Positions 1 through 13,075 of a DNA stretch of 53,762 bases are shown piece by piece. Position numbers and translations under genes: made by a program. The stretch lies in NCBI GenBank assembly GCA_016929195.1, contig JAFGJG010000016.1, positions 1 to 53,762 of the forward strand, given 5' to 3'. The notes beneath the pieces were generated by a model. That model made no database searches. It was not told where the DNA came from and was given only the letters and a program-made list of their open reading frames with translations. Within the stretch, counting starts at the first letter, position 1. Every line of letters begins with the position of its first letter. This stretch comes from Thermoleophilaceae bacterium. Lineage in GTDB: Bacteria > Actinomycetota > Thermoleophilia > Solirubrobacterales > Thermoleophilaceae.

Positions 1-8
1 CGGAAACC

Positions 9-47
9 GTCCTGACTTCTGGTTGCAGAGCAACCACAAGGCAGGAC
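9..47 (-). terminator. Nested inverted repeat downstream of purF
   Basis: The outer arms GTCCTG (9-14) and CAGGAC (42-47) enclose an inner hairpin GGTTGC (21-26) / GCAACC (30-35) with loop AGA. It lies just after the purF stop on the minus strand, and GGTTTCC follows it in that direction, so it is a plausible transcription terminator. The two-tier architecture with short symmetrical internal gaps resembles the palindrome at 53448-53498. The U-tract is weak. Confidence 0.45.
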
Positions 48-58
48 ACTTGCCCCGG

Positions 59-1489
59 CTAGGTGCGAACGACCGCGAGCTCCTCGAGCGCGAACTTGCC
101 GTTGGCGCCGTCGGTGCGCTCGAGGGGGTAGTCGCCGGAGAAGCAGGCGTCGCAGTGAGTCTCGCGCGTGGAGCGGATCGCCTCGTAGACGCCGTCGAGC
201 GAGAGATAGGCGAGCGAGTCGCAGTCGAGCTCCTCCGCGATCTCGTCGACCGTCCGGCCGTGGGCGACCATCTCCTGCGTCGTCGACATGTCCACCCCGT
301 AGTGGCAGGCGTGACGGATCGGCGGCGCGGAGATCCGCATGTGGATCTCGGTCGCGCCCGCGCCGCGCAGCATCTGGACGATCTGGCGGGTGGTGTTGCC
401 GCGGACGATCGAGTCGTCCACCACCACCAGCCGCTTGCCGGCCACGACCTCGCGCAGCGGGTTGAACTTCATCCGCAGGCCGTGCTTGCGCAGCTCCTGG
501 CCGGGCTGGATGAACGTGCGGGCGACGTAGCGGTTCTTGATGAGCCCGTCGTCGCGCGCGATCCCGGACGCCTTCGAGTATCCGGCGGCGGCCGCGTTCC
601 CGGAGTCGGGCACCGCGATGACGACGTCCGCCTCGACGGGCGCCTCGCGCCAGAGGATCTCGCCCATCTTGCGGCGCGAGACCTGCGTGCGGTTGCCCTC
701 GAGGATCGAGTCCGGCCGCGCGAAGTAGATGTGCTCGAAGACGCAGAAGGCCTTGCGCTGCGACTCGACGATCTGGCGCGTCTCGATGCCGCCCTCGCCG
801 AGCGAGACCATCTCGCCCGGCTGCACCTCGCGCAGCAGCTCGGCGCCGATGATGTCGAAGGCGCAGCTCTCGGAGGCAACGCAGTAGCGATCGCCGAGCA
901 TGCCGAGCGACAGCGGCCGGAGGCCGGCGCCGTCGCGGAACGCGACGACCGAGTCCTTCGTCATCACGACCGTGGAGAAGGCGCCCTGGAGGCGCGGCGC
1001 GACCTCGGCCAGCGCGTCCTCGATGCGCTCGGCCGGGTGCGTGGACAGCAGGGCGGCGATGATCTCCGAGTCGGAGGTCCCGCGGAACTGCACGCCCTGG
1101 TCGGTGAGCTCGGAGTGCAGCTCGACGGCGTTGATGAGGTTGCCGTTGTGGGCCAGCGCCACCTGGCGGCGGTCGGAGCGCCACACCGGCTGGGCGTTCT
1201 CCCAGGCGGACGAGCCGGTGGTCGAGTAGCGCACGTGGCCGACGGCCATCTGCCCGCGCAGCGCGCGCAGCTTCTCCTCGTCGAACACCTGCGAGACGAG
1301 GCCCAGGTCGCGCACGGTCATGATGTGGCCCTCGTCCGAGGCCGCGATCCCGGCCGATTCCTGGCCGCGGTGCTGGAGTGCGTACAGCGCGAAGTACGCG
1401 AGCCGTGCGACGTCTGACTCGGGCGCGAAGACGCCGAAGACGCCGCACTCGTCGCGAGGACCGTCGCGGAGGTCGAGCTGGGGATTCAC
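59..1489 (-). CDS. purF: Amidophosphoribosyltransferase
   Basis: The 476-residue protein catalyses the first committed step of purine synthesis, PRPP plus glutamine to 5-phosphoribosylamine. Near the N-terminus DECGVFGVF carries the Ntn-hydrolase nucleophile Cys (about residue 15), so the first residues are a short propeptide as in the GPATase family. The C-terminal phosphoribosyltransferase domain has the PRPP loop VVVDDSIVRGNTTRQ. The start is GTG at 1489; no clear Shine-Dalgarno precedes it. It lies 70 bp downstream of purL on the same strand, so it may be read through from the purine operon. Family assignment is secure. Confidence 0.97.
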   Translation of the reverse strand: MNPQLDLRDGPRDECGVFGVFAPESDVARLAYFALYALQHRGQESAGIAASDEGHIMTVRDLGLVSQVFDEEKLRALRGQMAVGHVRYSTTGSSAWENAQPVWRSDRRQVALAHNGNLINAVELHSELTDQGVQFRGTSDSEIIAALLSTHPAERIEDALAEVAPRLQGAFSTVVMTKDSVVAFRDGAGLRPLSLGMLGDRYCVASESCAFDIIGAELLREVQPGEMVSLGEGGIETRQIVESQRKAFCVFEHIYFARPDSILEGNRTQVSRRKMGEILWREAPVEADVVIAVPDSGNAAAAGYSKASGIARDDGLIKNRYVARTFIQPGQELRKHGLRMKFNPLREVVAGKRLVVVDDSIVRGNTTRQIVQMLRGAGATEIHMRISAPPIRHACHYGVDMSTTQEMVAHGRTVDEIAEELDCDSLAYLSLDGVYEAIRSTRETHCDACFSGDYPLERTDGANGKFALEELAVVRT

Positions 1490-1536
1490 GGGTGCGTGAG
1501 GCGAGGCTCCCTGCTCCGTGGAGGCTACCAGCGCGA

Positions 1537-1555
1537 AGCGGCGGCGACCGCCGCT
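1537..1555 (-). terminator. GC-rich hairpin between purL and purF
   Basis: AGCGGCGG and CCGCCGCT form a perfect 8-bp stem with a CGA loop, starting four bases after the purL stop in the minus direction. No T-tract follows, so this is a pause, processing or attenuation site rather than a clear intrinsic terminator. Confidence 0.35.
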
Positions 1556-1559
1556 CCGC

Positions 1560-3734
1560 TCAGGCGTAGGCAGCCGGAATCGCCCCCTCGAAGCGCTCCG
1601 CGAGCGCTCCCACGTCGAAATCCAGCAAACCCTCGATTTGCAGGTGGTCTCCGCCGACGTCGCCGAGGCGGACGGCCCCCGGCAGGCGATCCACGACGGC
1701 CGCCGGGCCGGCGACGATCGCGCCGCCGGGGCCCTCGCCGAAGAGCGCCACGTTGGGATCGGACGCGCCCAGGGGCGAAAGGTCCACGCTCGCCCCGACG
1801 CGGCCGCTCACGCAGGACTCCGCGAGCGCGCAGGCGAGCCCGCCCTCGGACACGTCGTGCACCGTCGCGAGGCCGCCGCCGCGCACCGCCTCGCGCAGCG
1901 CGGCGAGCCCCTCGGCCTGCACTGCGAGGTCGACCGGCGGCAGGCCGGTCGACAGGCGGCCGCGGAGCTTCTCGAGCTCGGATCCGGCGAGGTCGGGCGT
2001 GAACGGCCCGACCAGCGCGATCACGTGGCCCGGCTCGGTGAACGCGGACACCGGGGTGGACGCGGGGTCCGGGAGCGACCCGACCATCCCCACGATCGGC
2101 GTCGGGTAGATGGCGCCCTCCGCGCCCTCGTTGTAGAGGGACACGTTCCCGCCGACGACGGGCACGCCGAGTGCCAGGCAGGCGTCGCGCAGGCCCTCGA
2201 CGGCGCGGGTGAGCTGCCAGGCGATGTGCGGCTTCTCGGGGTTCCCGAAGTTGAGGCAGTTGGTGAGCCCGAGCGGCTCGGCTCCCACGCAGGCGAGGTT
2301 GCGGGCGCATTCGAGCACGGCCTCGACGGCGCCCGTGTAGGGGTCGGCCGCGACGCGCCTGCCGTTGCCGTCGATCGAGACGGCGATCGCGCCGCTGCCG
2401 CCGTCGCCGGCCAGCTGGAGCACCGCGGCGTCGGCCGCCTCGGGCCGGCGGACGGTGCGAGACCCGACGATCGAGTCGTACTGCTCGAACGCGAAGCGCT
2501 TCGACGCCACGTTGGATGATCCGAGCAGCGCCAGCAGCGCGCGCTCCACGGGAGCGCCCGCGTCGATGCGCGCGGGCGGGTCCGGGTAGAGCCGCCCCGT
2601 GGGCTCCTCGGGCTCGAGGTCGTAGAGCGGGACGTCGTCGACGAGGGCGGCCACCGGCATGTCGCCCACGAGCTCGTCGCCGTCGAACACGCGCAGCGCA
2701 CCCGTGTCGGTGACCGAGCCGATCGCGTTCGCGCGCACCTCCCAGCGCTCGCAGATCTCGAGCAGCTCGGAGAGCCGGCCCGGCTCGATCACGCAGAGCA
2801 TCCGCTCCTGCGACTCCGAGATCATGATCTCGAAGGGCTCCATGCCGGCCTCGCGGAGCGGCACCTTCGAGACGTCGATGTCCAGCCCCACCTCACCCTT
2901 CGAGGCCATCTCCGACGAGCTCGAGGAGAGCCCTGCGGCGCCGAGGTCCTGCAGGGCGACCAGCGTGCCGCGGTCGAGCAGCTCGAGACAGCACTCGAGC
3001 AGCTTCTTCTCCTCGAACGGGTCACCGATCTGCACGGTCGGGCGCTTGGCCGAGTCCTCGGCGGACAGCTCCGCGCTGGCCAGGACCGAGGCGCCCCCGA
3101 TCCCGTCGCGCCCCGTGCGCGCGCCCATCAGGACCAGGAGGTTGCCCACCCCCGAGGCGGCGCTCCGGATCGTGGCGTCGCGGCGGGCCAGCCCCACGCA
3201 CATCGCGTTCACGAGGCAGTTCTGCTCGTAGCTCGGCTCGAACAGCACCTCGCCGCCGACCGTCGGCACTCCGATCGAGTTGCCGTAGTGGCCGATGCCC
3301 TTCACCGACCAGTCGAAGAGGAAGCGGGAGCGCTCGGAGTCGAGCTCGCCGAAGCGCAGCGAATCGAGCACGGCGATCGGGCGCGCGCCGATCGCGAACA
3401 CGTCGCGCAGGATGCCGCCGACGCCGGTGGCCGCCCCCTGGAACGGCTCGACCGCGCTCGGATGGTTGTGGGACTCCACCTTGAAGGCGACCACGAGCCC
3501 GTCCCCCACGTCCACGGCGCCCGCGTTCTCGCCCGGCCCCATCACGACGGCCGGCCCCTCCGTAGGCAGCTCGCGGAGCAGCTTCTTCGAGTGCTTGTAG
3601 GCGCAGTGCTCCGACCACATGAGCGAGAACACCGCCAGCTCGAGCCCGTTCGGCTCGCGGCCCAGGCGCTCGACGATCCCGTCGTACTCGGCGTCCGTGA
3701 GGCCGAGCTCGCGGTGCGGCGCGAGCGTGCTCAC
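1560..3734 (-). CDS. purL: Phosphoribosylformylglycinamidine synthase subunit PurL
   Basis: The 724-residue small-type PurL converts FGAR to FGAM using ATP and ammonia supplied by PurQ. The sequence shows the family signatures [15 protein letters not shown], the ATP/Mg region [11 protein letters not shown] and [12 protein letters not shown], and a second AIRS-like half ending near residue 720. Length fits small PurL, which needs PurS and PurQ, both encoded immediately upstream. The start is GTG at 3734 ([10 protein letters not shown]), overlapping the purQ stop as GTGA, so translation is coupled. The reading frame stays open much further upstream, but that part overlaps purQ and lacks PurL homology. 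Confidence 0.97.
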   Translation of the reverse strand: MSTLAPHRELGLTDAEYDGIVERLGREPNGLELAVFSLMWSEHCAYKHSKKLLRELPTEGPAVVMGPGENAGAVDVGDGLVVAFKVESHNHPSAVEPFQGAATGVGGILRDVFAIGARPIAVLDSLRFGELDSERSRFLFDWSVKGIGHYGNSIGVPTVGGEVLFEPSYEQNCLVNAMCVGLARRDATIRSAASGVGNLLVLMGARTGRDGIGGASVLASAELSAEDSAKRPTVQIGDPFEEKKLLECCLELLDRGTLVALQDLGAAGLSSSSSEMASKGEVGLDIDVSKVPLREAGMEPFEIMISESQERMLCVIEPGRLSELLEICERWEVRANAIGSVTDTGALRVFDGDELVGDMPVAALVDDVPLYDLEPEEPTGRLYPDPPARIDAGAPVERALLALLGSSNVASKRFAFEQYDSIVGSRTVRRPEAADAAVLQLAGDGGSGAIAVSIDGNGRRVAADPYTGAVEAVLECARNLACVGAEPLGLTNCLNFGNPEKPHIAWQLTRAVEGLRDACLALGVPVVGGNVSLYNEGAEGAIYPTPIVGMVGSLPDPASTPVSAFTEPGHVIALVGPFTPDLAGSELEKLRGRLSTGLPPVDLAVQAEGLAALREAVRGGGLATVHDVSEGGLACALAESCVSGRVGASVDLSPLGASDPNVALFGEGPGGAIVAGPAAVVDRLPGAVRLGDVGGDHLQIEGLLDFDVGALAERFEGAIPAAYA

Positions 3735-4411
3735 GCGGTGGCGACCAGCGCTTCCACGTGCGCCGCGAGCGACGCGAACAGCACGCCGCCGTCCGCCGAG
3801 CCGGTCAGCGGGTCGACCGCGTGCTCGGGGTGCGGCATCAGGCCCATGACGTTCCGGCCCTGGTTGCAGACGCCGGCGATGTTCCTGAGCGAGCCGTTCG
3901 GGTTCTGCCCGGCGGCGTAGCGGAGCAGCACCTGGCCGTTGGCCTCGAGCTCCTCCAGGGTCACGCCGGGCGCGTAGTAGCGGCCGGTGGTGTGCTTGAC
4001 GGGGATCGAGAGCACATCCCCGGGCCTGCTCGTGCGCGTGAAGGGGGTGTCCGCGTTGACGACCTCCACGTCGACCTGGCGGCAGACGAAGCGCAGCGAC
4101 TCGTTCGGCAGGAGCGCACCCGGCAGCAGCCCCGCCTCGCAGAGCACCTGGAAGCCGTTGCAGATCCCGAGCACCGGCCCGCCGGCGTGCGCGAAGTCCG
4201 CGACCGCCTCCATGGCGGGCGAGAAGCGGGCGATCGCGCCGGCGCGCAGGTAGTCGCCGTAGGAGAAGCCGCCCGGCACCACCACGGCGTCCACGCCGCC
4301 GAGGTCGCGGTCCCCGTGCCAGATCAGCTCGGCGTCCGCGAACCGCCGGCACGCCAGCAGCGCGTCGACCTCGTCGCAGCTCCCCGGGAAGCGGAGGACG
4401 CCGAACGTCAT
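3731..4411 (-). CDS. purQ: Phosphoribosylformylglycinamidine synthase glutaminase PurQ
   Basis: The 226-residue class I glutamine amidotransferase supplies ammonia to PurL. The nucleophile Cys is in [11 protein letters not shown], and the His/Glu of the triad are in LMPHPEHA near the C-terminus. The N-terminus [14 protein letters not shown] is typical of PurQ. The ATG at 4411 overlaps the purS stop (ATGA), and the purQ stop overlaps the purL GTG. The two overlaps keep PurS, PurQ and PurL synthesis linked, fitting their known 2:1:1 complex. Confidence 0.97.
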   Translation of the reverse strand: MTFGVLRFPGSCDEVDALLACRRFADAELIWHGDRDLGGVDAVVVPGGFSYGDYLRAGAIARFSPAMEAVADFAHAGGPVLGICNGFQVLCEAGLLPGALLPNESLRFVCRQVDVEVVNADTPFTRTSRPGDVLSIPVKHTTGRYYAPGVTLEELEANGQVLLRYAAGQNPNGSLRNIAGVCNQGRNVMGLMPHPEHAVDPLTGSADGGVLFASLAAHVEALVATA

Positions 4412-4644
4412 CCGGCCACGTCCTCCAGTACCACCACCTCGTAGTCCTCGATCAGCGGGTTGGCGAGCAGCCGCTCGCACATCTCCGGCACTCGCGCCGG
4501 GTCGTCCACCTCGAGCTCCACGAGCCGGCCGACCTTCACCTCGGAGACGCCCTGGAAGCCGAGTGAGGTGAGCGCGCGCTCGACGGCCTGGCCTGACGGA
4601 TCGAGGATGCCCTCCTTCGGCCGGATGAGCACCCTGGCGGTCAC
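4408..4644 (-). CDS. purS: Phosphoribosylformylglycinamidine synthase subunit PurS
   Basis: A 78-residue protein beginning with GTG ([12 protein letters not shown]) and continuing with [12 protein letters not shown] and [11 protein letters not shown], the characteristic PurS alpha/beta fold. PurS bridges PurQ and small PurL and is needed for ammonia transfer. The GTG overlaps the purC stop, and the purS TGA overlaps the purQ ATG. The gene is short but unambiguous from its sequence and its place between purC and purQ. Confidence 0.95.
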   Translation of the reverse strand: MTARVLIRPKEGILDPSGQAVERALTSLGFQGVSEVKVGRLVELEVDDPARVPEMCERLLANPLIEDYEVVVLEDVAG

Positions 4645-5531
4645 CCTCCGGAGCGCTCCAGCCAGGCGCTGAACGGCTCGCCCGTGATCCGCTCGTAGGC
4701 CTCCTGGTAGCGCGCGCGGGTGCCCTCCACGACCTCGTCCGGGATGGGCGGGGCCGGCGGCGACTTGTCCCAGCCCGACCCGGCGGCCCAGTCCCGCACG
4801 AACTGCTTGTCGAAGCTCGGCTGGCCGCGGCCGGGCTCGTACCCGTCGACCGGCCAGAAGCGCGAGGAGTCCGGGGTGAGCACCTCGTCGCCGAGCACGA
4901 TGGTGCCGTCGGGGCGGCGGCCGAACTCGAACTTCGTGTCGGCCAGGATGATCCCGCGCTCGCGCGCGTGGCGCGCGCCATGCTCGTAAATGGCGAGCGA
5001 CAGCCGGCGCAGCTCTTCCAGAAGCTCGCGGTCGCCCACGATCTCGGCCGCGCGGTCGAAGTCCACGTTCTCGTCGTGGTCGCCCAGCTCGGCCTTCGTG
5101 GCAGGCGTGAAGATCGGCTCGGGGAGCTGCTCCGACTCGCTCAGGCCGGGCGGCAGCTCGATCCCGCAGACCGCCCCGGTGGACCCGTAGTCCTTCCAGC
5201 CCGAGCCCGTGATGTAGCCGCGGACCACGCACTCCACGGGCACCATCTCGAGCCGCTCCACGAGCATCCCGCGGCCGCGCGCCTGTTCCGGCACGTCCGT
5301 GTACGACACCAGGTGGTTGGGGACGATCTGCTCGGTCTCCGCCAGCCAGAAGGCCGTCAGGCCGGTGAGCATCTTGCCCTTGTCCGGGATGGGCGTGGGG
5401 TGGACCGCGTCGTAGGTCGAGATGCGGTCGGACACGACCATGAGCAGCCGGTCGTCACCGACGGTGTAGATGTCCCTGACCTTGCCCTGAGAGGCGAGCT
5501 CGAGACCCGGGAGAGCGGCGGCTTCGCTCAC
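4641..5531 (-). CDS. purC: SAICAR synthetase
   Basis: The 296-residue protein joins CAIR and aspartate with ATP. Visible signatures are GKVRDIY, DRISTYD, VECVVRGYITGSGWKDY and the substrate/Mg loop AELGDHDENVDFD. The 296-residue size fits the longer bacterial/yeast PurC form. The start is GTG at 5531. TAGCCT lies on the minus strand exactly 7 nt before that GTG, and there is no Shine-Dalgarno, so a leaderless transcript for purC-S-Q-L starting inside the operon is likely. Confidence 0.96.
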   Translation of the reverse strand: MSEAAALPGLELASQGKVRDIYTVGDDRLLMVVSDRISTYDAVHPTPIPDKGKMLTGLTAFWLAETEQIVPNHLVSYTDVPEQARGRGMLVERLEMVPVECVVRGYITGSGWKDYGSTGAVCGIELPPGLSESEQLPEPIFTPATKAELGDHDENVDFDRAAEIVGDRELLEELRRLSLAIYEHGARHARERGIILADTKFEFGRRPDGTIVLGDEVLTPDSSRFWPVDGYEPGRGQPSFDKQFVRDWAAGSGWDKSPPAPPIPDEVVEGTRARYQEAYERITGEPFSAWLERSGG

Positions 5532-5538
5532 CGCTCCG

Positions 5539-5544
5539 AGGCTA
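5539..5544 (-). promoter_or_regulatory. Putative -10 box of a leaderless purC transcript
   Basis: The minus strand reads TAGCCT, then 7 nt, then the purC GTG. The same TANNNT spacing recurs before many genes here. It would give purC-purS-purQ-purL their own promoter between purB and purC. Confidence 0.5.
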
Positions 5545-5557
5545 ACAGGGGAGCCCG

Positions 5558-6838
5558 CTAGAGCCGGTCGAGGCGCGCGACTATGTCCCGCGCGTTGCGG
5601 ACGAACGCGCCGGCGTCGAACACCGAGTCGAGGTCGAGCTCGGGCGCCGACTCGGCGAGCAGCTCGCGCATCGGGATGCCCTCGCGGTAGGCGCGCTGCG
5701 CGGCCTCCTGCACGATCCGGTAGGCGTCGTCGCGGGAGCGGCCCGCCTCGACGAGGGCGAGCAGCGCCCGCTGCGAGTAGAGCGCCCCGTGGGTGAGCTC
5801 CAGGTTGGAGCGCATCCGATCGGCGTCCACGACCATGCCGTCCACGACCCTGATCGCGAGGTGCTGGGCGTAGTCGAGCAGGATCGTGGCGTCGGGCAGC
5901 GTCACGCGCTCGACGGAGGAGTGGGAGATGTCCCGCTCGTGCCAGAGCGCGACGTTCTCGAGCCCCGCCTGCGCGTAGCCGCGCAGCAGCCGCGCGATGC
6001 CCGTGATGCGCTCGCTCACGATCGGGTTGCGCTTGTGGGGCATCGCCGACGAGCCCTTCTGGGCGCCCGCCCGAAACGGCTCCTCGACCTCGCGGACCTC
6101 GGTGCGCTGGAGGTGGCGCATCTCCGTGGCGAACCGCTCGAGGCCGGCGCCCGCGAGGGCGATCGCGCCGAGCAGCTCCGCGTGGCGGTCGCGCGGCACG
6201 ACCTGGGTGGAGACGTCCTCGCGGGCCAGCCCGAGCCGCCGGAGCACCGCCTCCTCGATCTCGGGGCCGTTCGCGGAGTACGTCCCCACCGCGCCGGACA
6301 GCGCGCCGACCGAGACACCCTGCACGGCGCGCTCCAGCCGGTGCAGGTTGCGGTCGGCCTCGAACGCGAAGCCGGCGAGCTTCACGCCGAACGTCGTGGG
6401 CTCCGCGTGCACCCCATGCGTGCGCCCCACGCAGAGGGTGTGCGCGTGCTCGCGCGCGCGCCGCACGAGCGCCTCCCGCAAGTCGCGCGCCCCCGACACG
6501 AGGACCAGGCCCGCCTGCGAGAGCTGGAGGCCGAGCGCCGTGTCCAGCACATCCGAGGACGTCAGGCCGTGGTGGACCCAGCGGCCCGCCTCGCCGACCG
6601 ACTCGGCGACCACGTCCACGAACGCGGCCACGTCGTGGTCGGTCACCTCCTCGCGCTCCTGGACGGCCTCGACCGTGAAGGCGGCGCGCTCGCGCACGAG
6701 CGCGGCGTCCTCGTCCGGGACCGCACCGGCCTCGGCCAGCGCGTCGACCACCGCCAGCTCCACGGCGAGCCAGGTCTCGAGCTTGCGCTGCTCGGACCAG
6801 AGCGCCCGCATCTCCGGGCGCGTGTAGCGCTCGATCAC
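5558..6838 (-). CDS. purB: Adenylosuccinate lyase
   Basis: The 426-residue fumarase-superfamily lyase acts twice in purine synthesis (SAICAR to AICAR, adenylosuccinate to AMP). The superfamily signature GSSAMPHKRNPI is intact, with VGRTHGVHAEP and HHGLTSSDVLDTA upstream; these supply the catalytic Ser loop and His residues. The GTG at 6838 overlaps the purE stop (GTGA). The stop lies 26 bp from the purC GTG, the largest gap in this part of the operon. Confidence 0.97.
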   Translation of the reverse strand: MIERYTRPEMRALWSEQRKLETWLAVELAVVDALAEAGAVPDEDAALVRERAAFTVEAVQEREEVTDHDVAAFVDVVAESVGEAGRWVHHGLTSSDVLDTALGLQLSQAGLVLVSGARDLREALVRRAREHAHTLCVGRTHGVHAEPTTFGVKLAGFAFEADRNLHRLERAVQGVSVGALSGAVGTYSANGPEIEEAVLRRLGLAREDVSTQVVPRDRHAELLGAIALAGAGLERFATEMRHLQRTEVREVEEPFRAGAQKGSSAMPHKRNPIVSERITGIARLLRGYAQAGLENVALWHERDISHSSVERVTLPDATILLDYAQHLAIRVVDGMVVDADRMRSNLELTHGALYSQRALLALVEAGRSRDDAYRIVQEAAQRAYREGIPMRELLAESAPELDLDSVFDAGAFVRNARDIVARLDRL

Positions 6839-7307
6839 GCGTCGAGGATCCGCGCCGCCAGCACGGCGGCGTTGCGGGCGTTGTCCACGCCCACGCAGGC
6901 GACCGGCACGCCGGGCGGCATCTGGGCGATCGCCAGCAGCGCGTCGAGGCCGCCGGCCACCGACGTCTTGGAGGTGAGCGGCACGCCGATGACCGGCAGG
7001 TCCGTATGCGCCGCGACCACGCCCGGCAGTGCGGCGGCGAGCCCGGCGCCCGCGATGATCACCCGCAGCCCGCGCAGCTTCGCGTTCTTCGCGTACTCGG
7101 CGACGGTGTCGGGGTCGCGGTGCGCGCTCATCACCCGGATCTCGGAGCGCACGCCGCGCTCCTCGAGCTCGGCCTGCGCCTTCTCCATCAGGGGCATGTC
7201 GCTCTTCGAGCCCATGACGATCCCCACCCGGGGCGCGTCCACGTCCAGCTCGTCGAACTGGTGCTCCACCTCCGTCTCCGTCACCGGAGCCCGCTCTTCA
7301 CTTGCCA

Positions 7308-7308
<1 letters not shown>
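6835..7308 (-). CDS. purE: 5-(carboxyamino)imidazole ribonucleotide mutase
   Basis: The 157-residue class I PurE converts N5-CAIR to CAIR. GIVMGSKSDMPLM and MSAHRDPDTV are the phosphate and base loops; most family members have SAHRTP, so Asp replaces the usual Thr. An extra 25-residue acidic leader precedes the core. PurK, the enzyme that makes its substrate, is not in this window. The ATG at 7308 shares one base with the purD stop (TGATG). Confidence 0.94.
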
Positions 7309-8581
<1,273 letters not shown>

Positions 8582-8582
<1 letters not shown>

Positions 8583-8863
8583 TACAGCGAGGCTATGAAG
8601 TCGTCGATGGGGATCGCGGTCAGGGTCTCGTAGTGGCTCGTCCCGCGGGAGCCCAGCTCCATCGACACGCGAGCCACCGTCTGCTCGTCCGGCGCCTCGA
8701 CCACGTTCACGAAGTCGTAGCGGCCCAGGACGGCCCACTGTGCCTTCACGGTCACGCCGAGCTGCTCGATCTCCTTGTTCACCTCGCGAATCCGGGAAGG
8801 ATTGCTCTTCAGCGTCTGCACGCCCTCCGGAGTCAAGGTGCTCAGCATCACGTAGGTCGGCAC
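8582..8863 (-). CDS. GYD-domain protein heading the purine operon
   Basis: A 93-residue protein starting at GTG 8863 (VPTYVMLSTLTPEG), preceded by a good ribosome site, AGAAAGGA. It contains WAVLGRYDFVNVVEAPD, the Gly-Tyr/Arg-Tyr-Asp core of the GYD family (PF08734), a small ferredoxin-like/dimeric barrel fold of unknown function. It is the first gene of the purine operon and overlaps purD by one base. This placement suggests a role tied to purine synthesis, but no activity can be assigned. A TACATT hexamer at 8896-8901 (minus strand) may be the operon -10. Confidence 0.85.
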
Positions 8864-8939
8864 TGTGTTCCTTTCTCTAGATGACCGACGCGCGGAATGT
8901 AGCCTTCCCGCGAATTCGATGGGAGTCAGGAGGACTCGA

Positions 8940-9608
8940 ATGAAGCTGTGCCTCGCCGCCGTGCTCGTGGCGTGCCTCGCCGCGGCGGCCAACGCATCGG
9001 CGGCAACGATGACCGTCACCCCCAGGGAGAGCTGTTACAGCTCCGGCGAGACAGTCACGCTCGCGGGCGAGGGGTTCACGCCGAACGGCAAGGTGAGCAT
9101 CGCCCGCGACGGGCAGACGCTCGACCCGCTGCTGAACCTCAACCCGACCGGCGCCTTCACCGGCGATCTCACGCTCTACCTGCGCTCGGGCAAGGCCAAT
9201 CGGACCTACACGGCGACCGACACGACCGACCCGACGATCGTCGCCACCAGCAGGCTGCTCGTGGTCGCCCCGTCCGTGACGATCCGGCCGGCGGACCTGG
9301 ACGTGGGCCTGCGCGCGCGCATCGGCGCGAAGGGCTTCGCCACCGGGAGGACGCTCTACGCCCACGTCTTCAGGACGGCCGACAGGAACGGGAAGGCGCT
9401 CAAGGGCCAGAAGCCGCGGAACCTGCGGATCGGGAGCCTGAAGACGCGCTGCGGGAAGCTCCTCGCTCGCAGGAAGCTGTTCTCGAAGCGCGCGCCGCTC
9501 GGCGACTACACGATCCAGTTCGACACGTACAGGCGCTACAAGGAGAAGCGGCCGGTCCGCTTCCTCTACGCCGCGCCGGTCACGCTCGAGAGGCGAAACG
9601 GCCGCTAG
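8940..9608 (+). CDS. Secreted protein with Ig-like/IPT-type beta domains
   Basis: A 222-residue protein. The ATG at 8940 is chosen because AGGAGG lies 6 nt upstream and a signal peptide follows at once (MKLCLAAVLVACLAAAANASAA). The mature part begins TMTVTPRESCYSSGETVTLAGEGFTPNGKVSI, the pattern of an IPT/TIG or other Ig-like sandwich, followed by a basic C-terminal half with two further Cys. No enzyme motif is visible; a cell-surface or structural role is inferred. It converges on the next gene, and both stop codons use one CTAG. Confidence 0.75.
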   Translation: MKLCLAAVLVACLAAAANASAATMTVTPRESCYSSGETVTLAGEGFTPNGKVSIARDGQTLDPLLNLNPTGAFTGDLTLYLRSGKANRTYTATDTTDPTIVATSRLLVVAPSVTIRPADLDVGLRARIGAKGFATGRTLYAHVFRTADRNGKALKGQKPRNLRIGSLKTRCGKLLARRKLFSKRAPLGDYTIQFDTYRRYKEKRPVRFLYAAPVTLERRNGR

Positions 9609-9951
9609 GCGCCCGGGTGCCGTGCCCGGACGTGCTCCTCGAGCGCCGCGGTCACCTGCCGGCGCTCGTCGGAGCCGGCCAGGCGAAGCCGCCCGAGCAG
9701 CTCCTTCTGGCCCTCGAGCGGGAGCCCGGCGATCTCCCAGCGGACCACCAGGCGCTCGAACAGGAACTCCACGCGCCGCTGCCAGCGGTCCTCGGCGCTC
9801 GCCGCGGGGCGGGCGTCGAGGTCGGCGAGCTTGCGCAGCGTGCCCTCGGAGAGCTCGTCGCGCAGCGTGAGCACGCCGTCGCCGGCCGGCACGTCCGTGG
9901 TGGAGGCGGCCGCGGCGGGCTCGCTGCGCCTGCGGCGCGAGCGGCGGCCCA

Positions 9952-9952
<1 letters not shown>
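9605..9952 (-). CDS. Conserved hypothetical protein coupled to clpB
   Basis: A 115-residue protein with a very basic N-terminus (MGRRSRRRRSE), a low-complexity Ala/Thr stretch, then an amphipathic helical C-terminal half. Its ATG shares a base with the clpB stop (TGATG), so it is translated from the clpB mRNA and presumably follows the same heat-shock control. I do not recognise the family. The gene is probably real because it is coupled and its helical half is not low complexity. Confidence 0.6.
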
Positions 9953-12492
<2,540 letters not shown>

Positions 12493-12494
12493 AA

Positions 12495-12535
12495 AATCTA
12501 AGTCAAGTTATAGCAGATTCTTCCAGATGCGCCAG
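12495..12535 (-). promoter_or_regulatory. clpB heat-shock promoter with overlapping operator
   Basis: On the minus strand CTGGCG (12530-12535), a 17-nt spacer and TATAAC (12507-12512) form a promoter. An inverted repeat AATCT-N15-AGATT (12495-12519) overlaps the -10 and the expected start site. The same arrangement with the same spacing lies upstream of dnaK; 29 of 41 positions are identical. It overlaps the last codons of the upstream MarR gene. HspR, encoded at 17683-18126, is the likely repressor. Confidence 0.7.
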
Positions 12536-13009
12536 AAGCTTCCGGGTGGAGCGCACGAGCGCATCGCGCTCGCGGGCGGAGAGCGGCGAGAGCAGCTCCT
12601 GCTCGTTCGCCACGTGCTTCCCGACCATCGAGTCGACGAGCTCGAACCCCTCCGGAGTGAGCTCCACCTCGAGCCCGCGCCGGTCGCTCGGATGGGGGAT
12701 GCGGCGCACCAGCCCGCGCCGCTCGAGCCGGTCGAGCCGGTTCGTCATCGTCCCGGTCGCGACGAGCGTCGAACGGGCGAGCCGAGACGGCGAGAGCCGG
12801 TAGGGCGCGCCGGCGCGGCGCAGGGTCAGCAGGACGTCACCCTCTCCAACCTGGAGACCCTCGCTCCGGGCGAGCTCACCGACGCGGCCCCTGAGCAGCG
12901 CGCCCACGCGCATCAGACGTGCGACCGTGGCCATCGTCTCGTGATCGAGGTCCGGCCGCTCGGCGGCCCACTGGGCCGCGAGGGCGTCGATGGAGTCGCC
13001 GTCGGTCAT
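12503..13009 (-). CDS. MarR-family transcriptional regulator
   Basis: A 168-residue winged-helix protein starting at ATG 13009. The DNA-binding core includes [32 protein letters not shown] (recognition helix) and the wing [15 protein letters not shown], all typical of MarR. It is divergent from a cupin gene across a 66-bp gap holding a TTGATATCAA palindrome, so autoregulation and control of the cupin are likely. Its 3-prime end carries the clpB promoter. The effector is unknown. Confidence 0.9.
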   Translation of the reverse strand: MTDGDSIDALAAQWAAERPDLDHETMATVARLMRVGALLRGRVGELARSEGLQVGEGDVLLTLRRAGAPYRLSPSRLARSTLVATGTMTNRLDRLERRGLVRRIPHPSDRRGLEVELTPEGFELVDSMVGKHVANEQELLSPLSARERDALVRSTRKLLAHLEESAIT

Positions 13010-13033
13010 CTTGACAGGATAGCTCGATCTAAA

Positions 13034-13053
13034 GTAGTTTGATATCAAGATAC
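13034..13053. promoter_or_regulatory. Palindromic operator between MarR and cupin genes
   Basis: GTAGTTTGATATCAAGATAC contains the perfect 10-bp palindrome TTGATATCAA (13039-13048), flanked by GTA/TAC arms with two mismatched positions between. Size and symmetry are typical of MarR-dimer sites. It is AT-rich against a GC-rich background and sits midway between the divergent starts. Confidence 0.6.
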
Positions 13054-13075
13054 TTTTCCCAGAGATAGGAGTGTC

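Noticed and set aside
23-1417. Long open frame on the plus strand opposite purF (464 codons)
   Set aside because: Antisense shadow in high-GC DNA; no ribosome site, and its product is Arg/Asp/Val-rich low complexity. purF on the other strand explains the sequence.
1560-4352. Extended PurL reading frame upstream of 3734
   Set aside because: The extra N-terminal part overlaps purQ out of frame and lacks PurL homology; GTG 3734 gives the normal family start.
12495-12519. CIRCE or exact HAIR element before clpB
   Set aside because: No TTAGCACTC...GAGTGCTAA, and the CTTG...CAAG arms do not match HAIR spacing; only the AATCT-N15-AGATT repeat is shared with dnaK.
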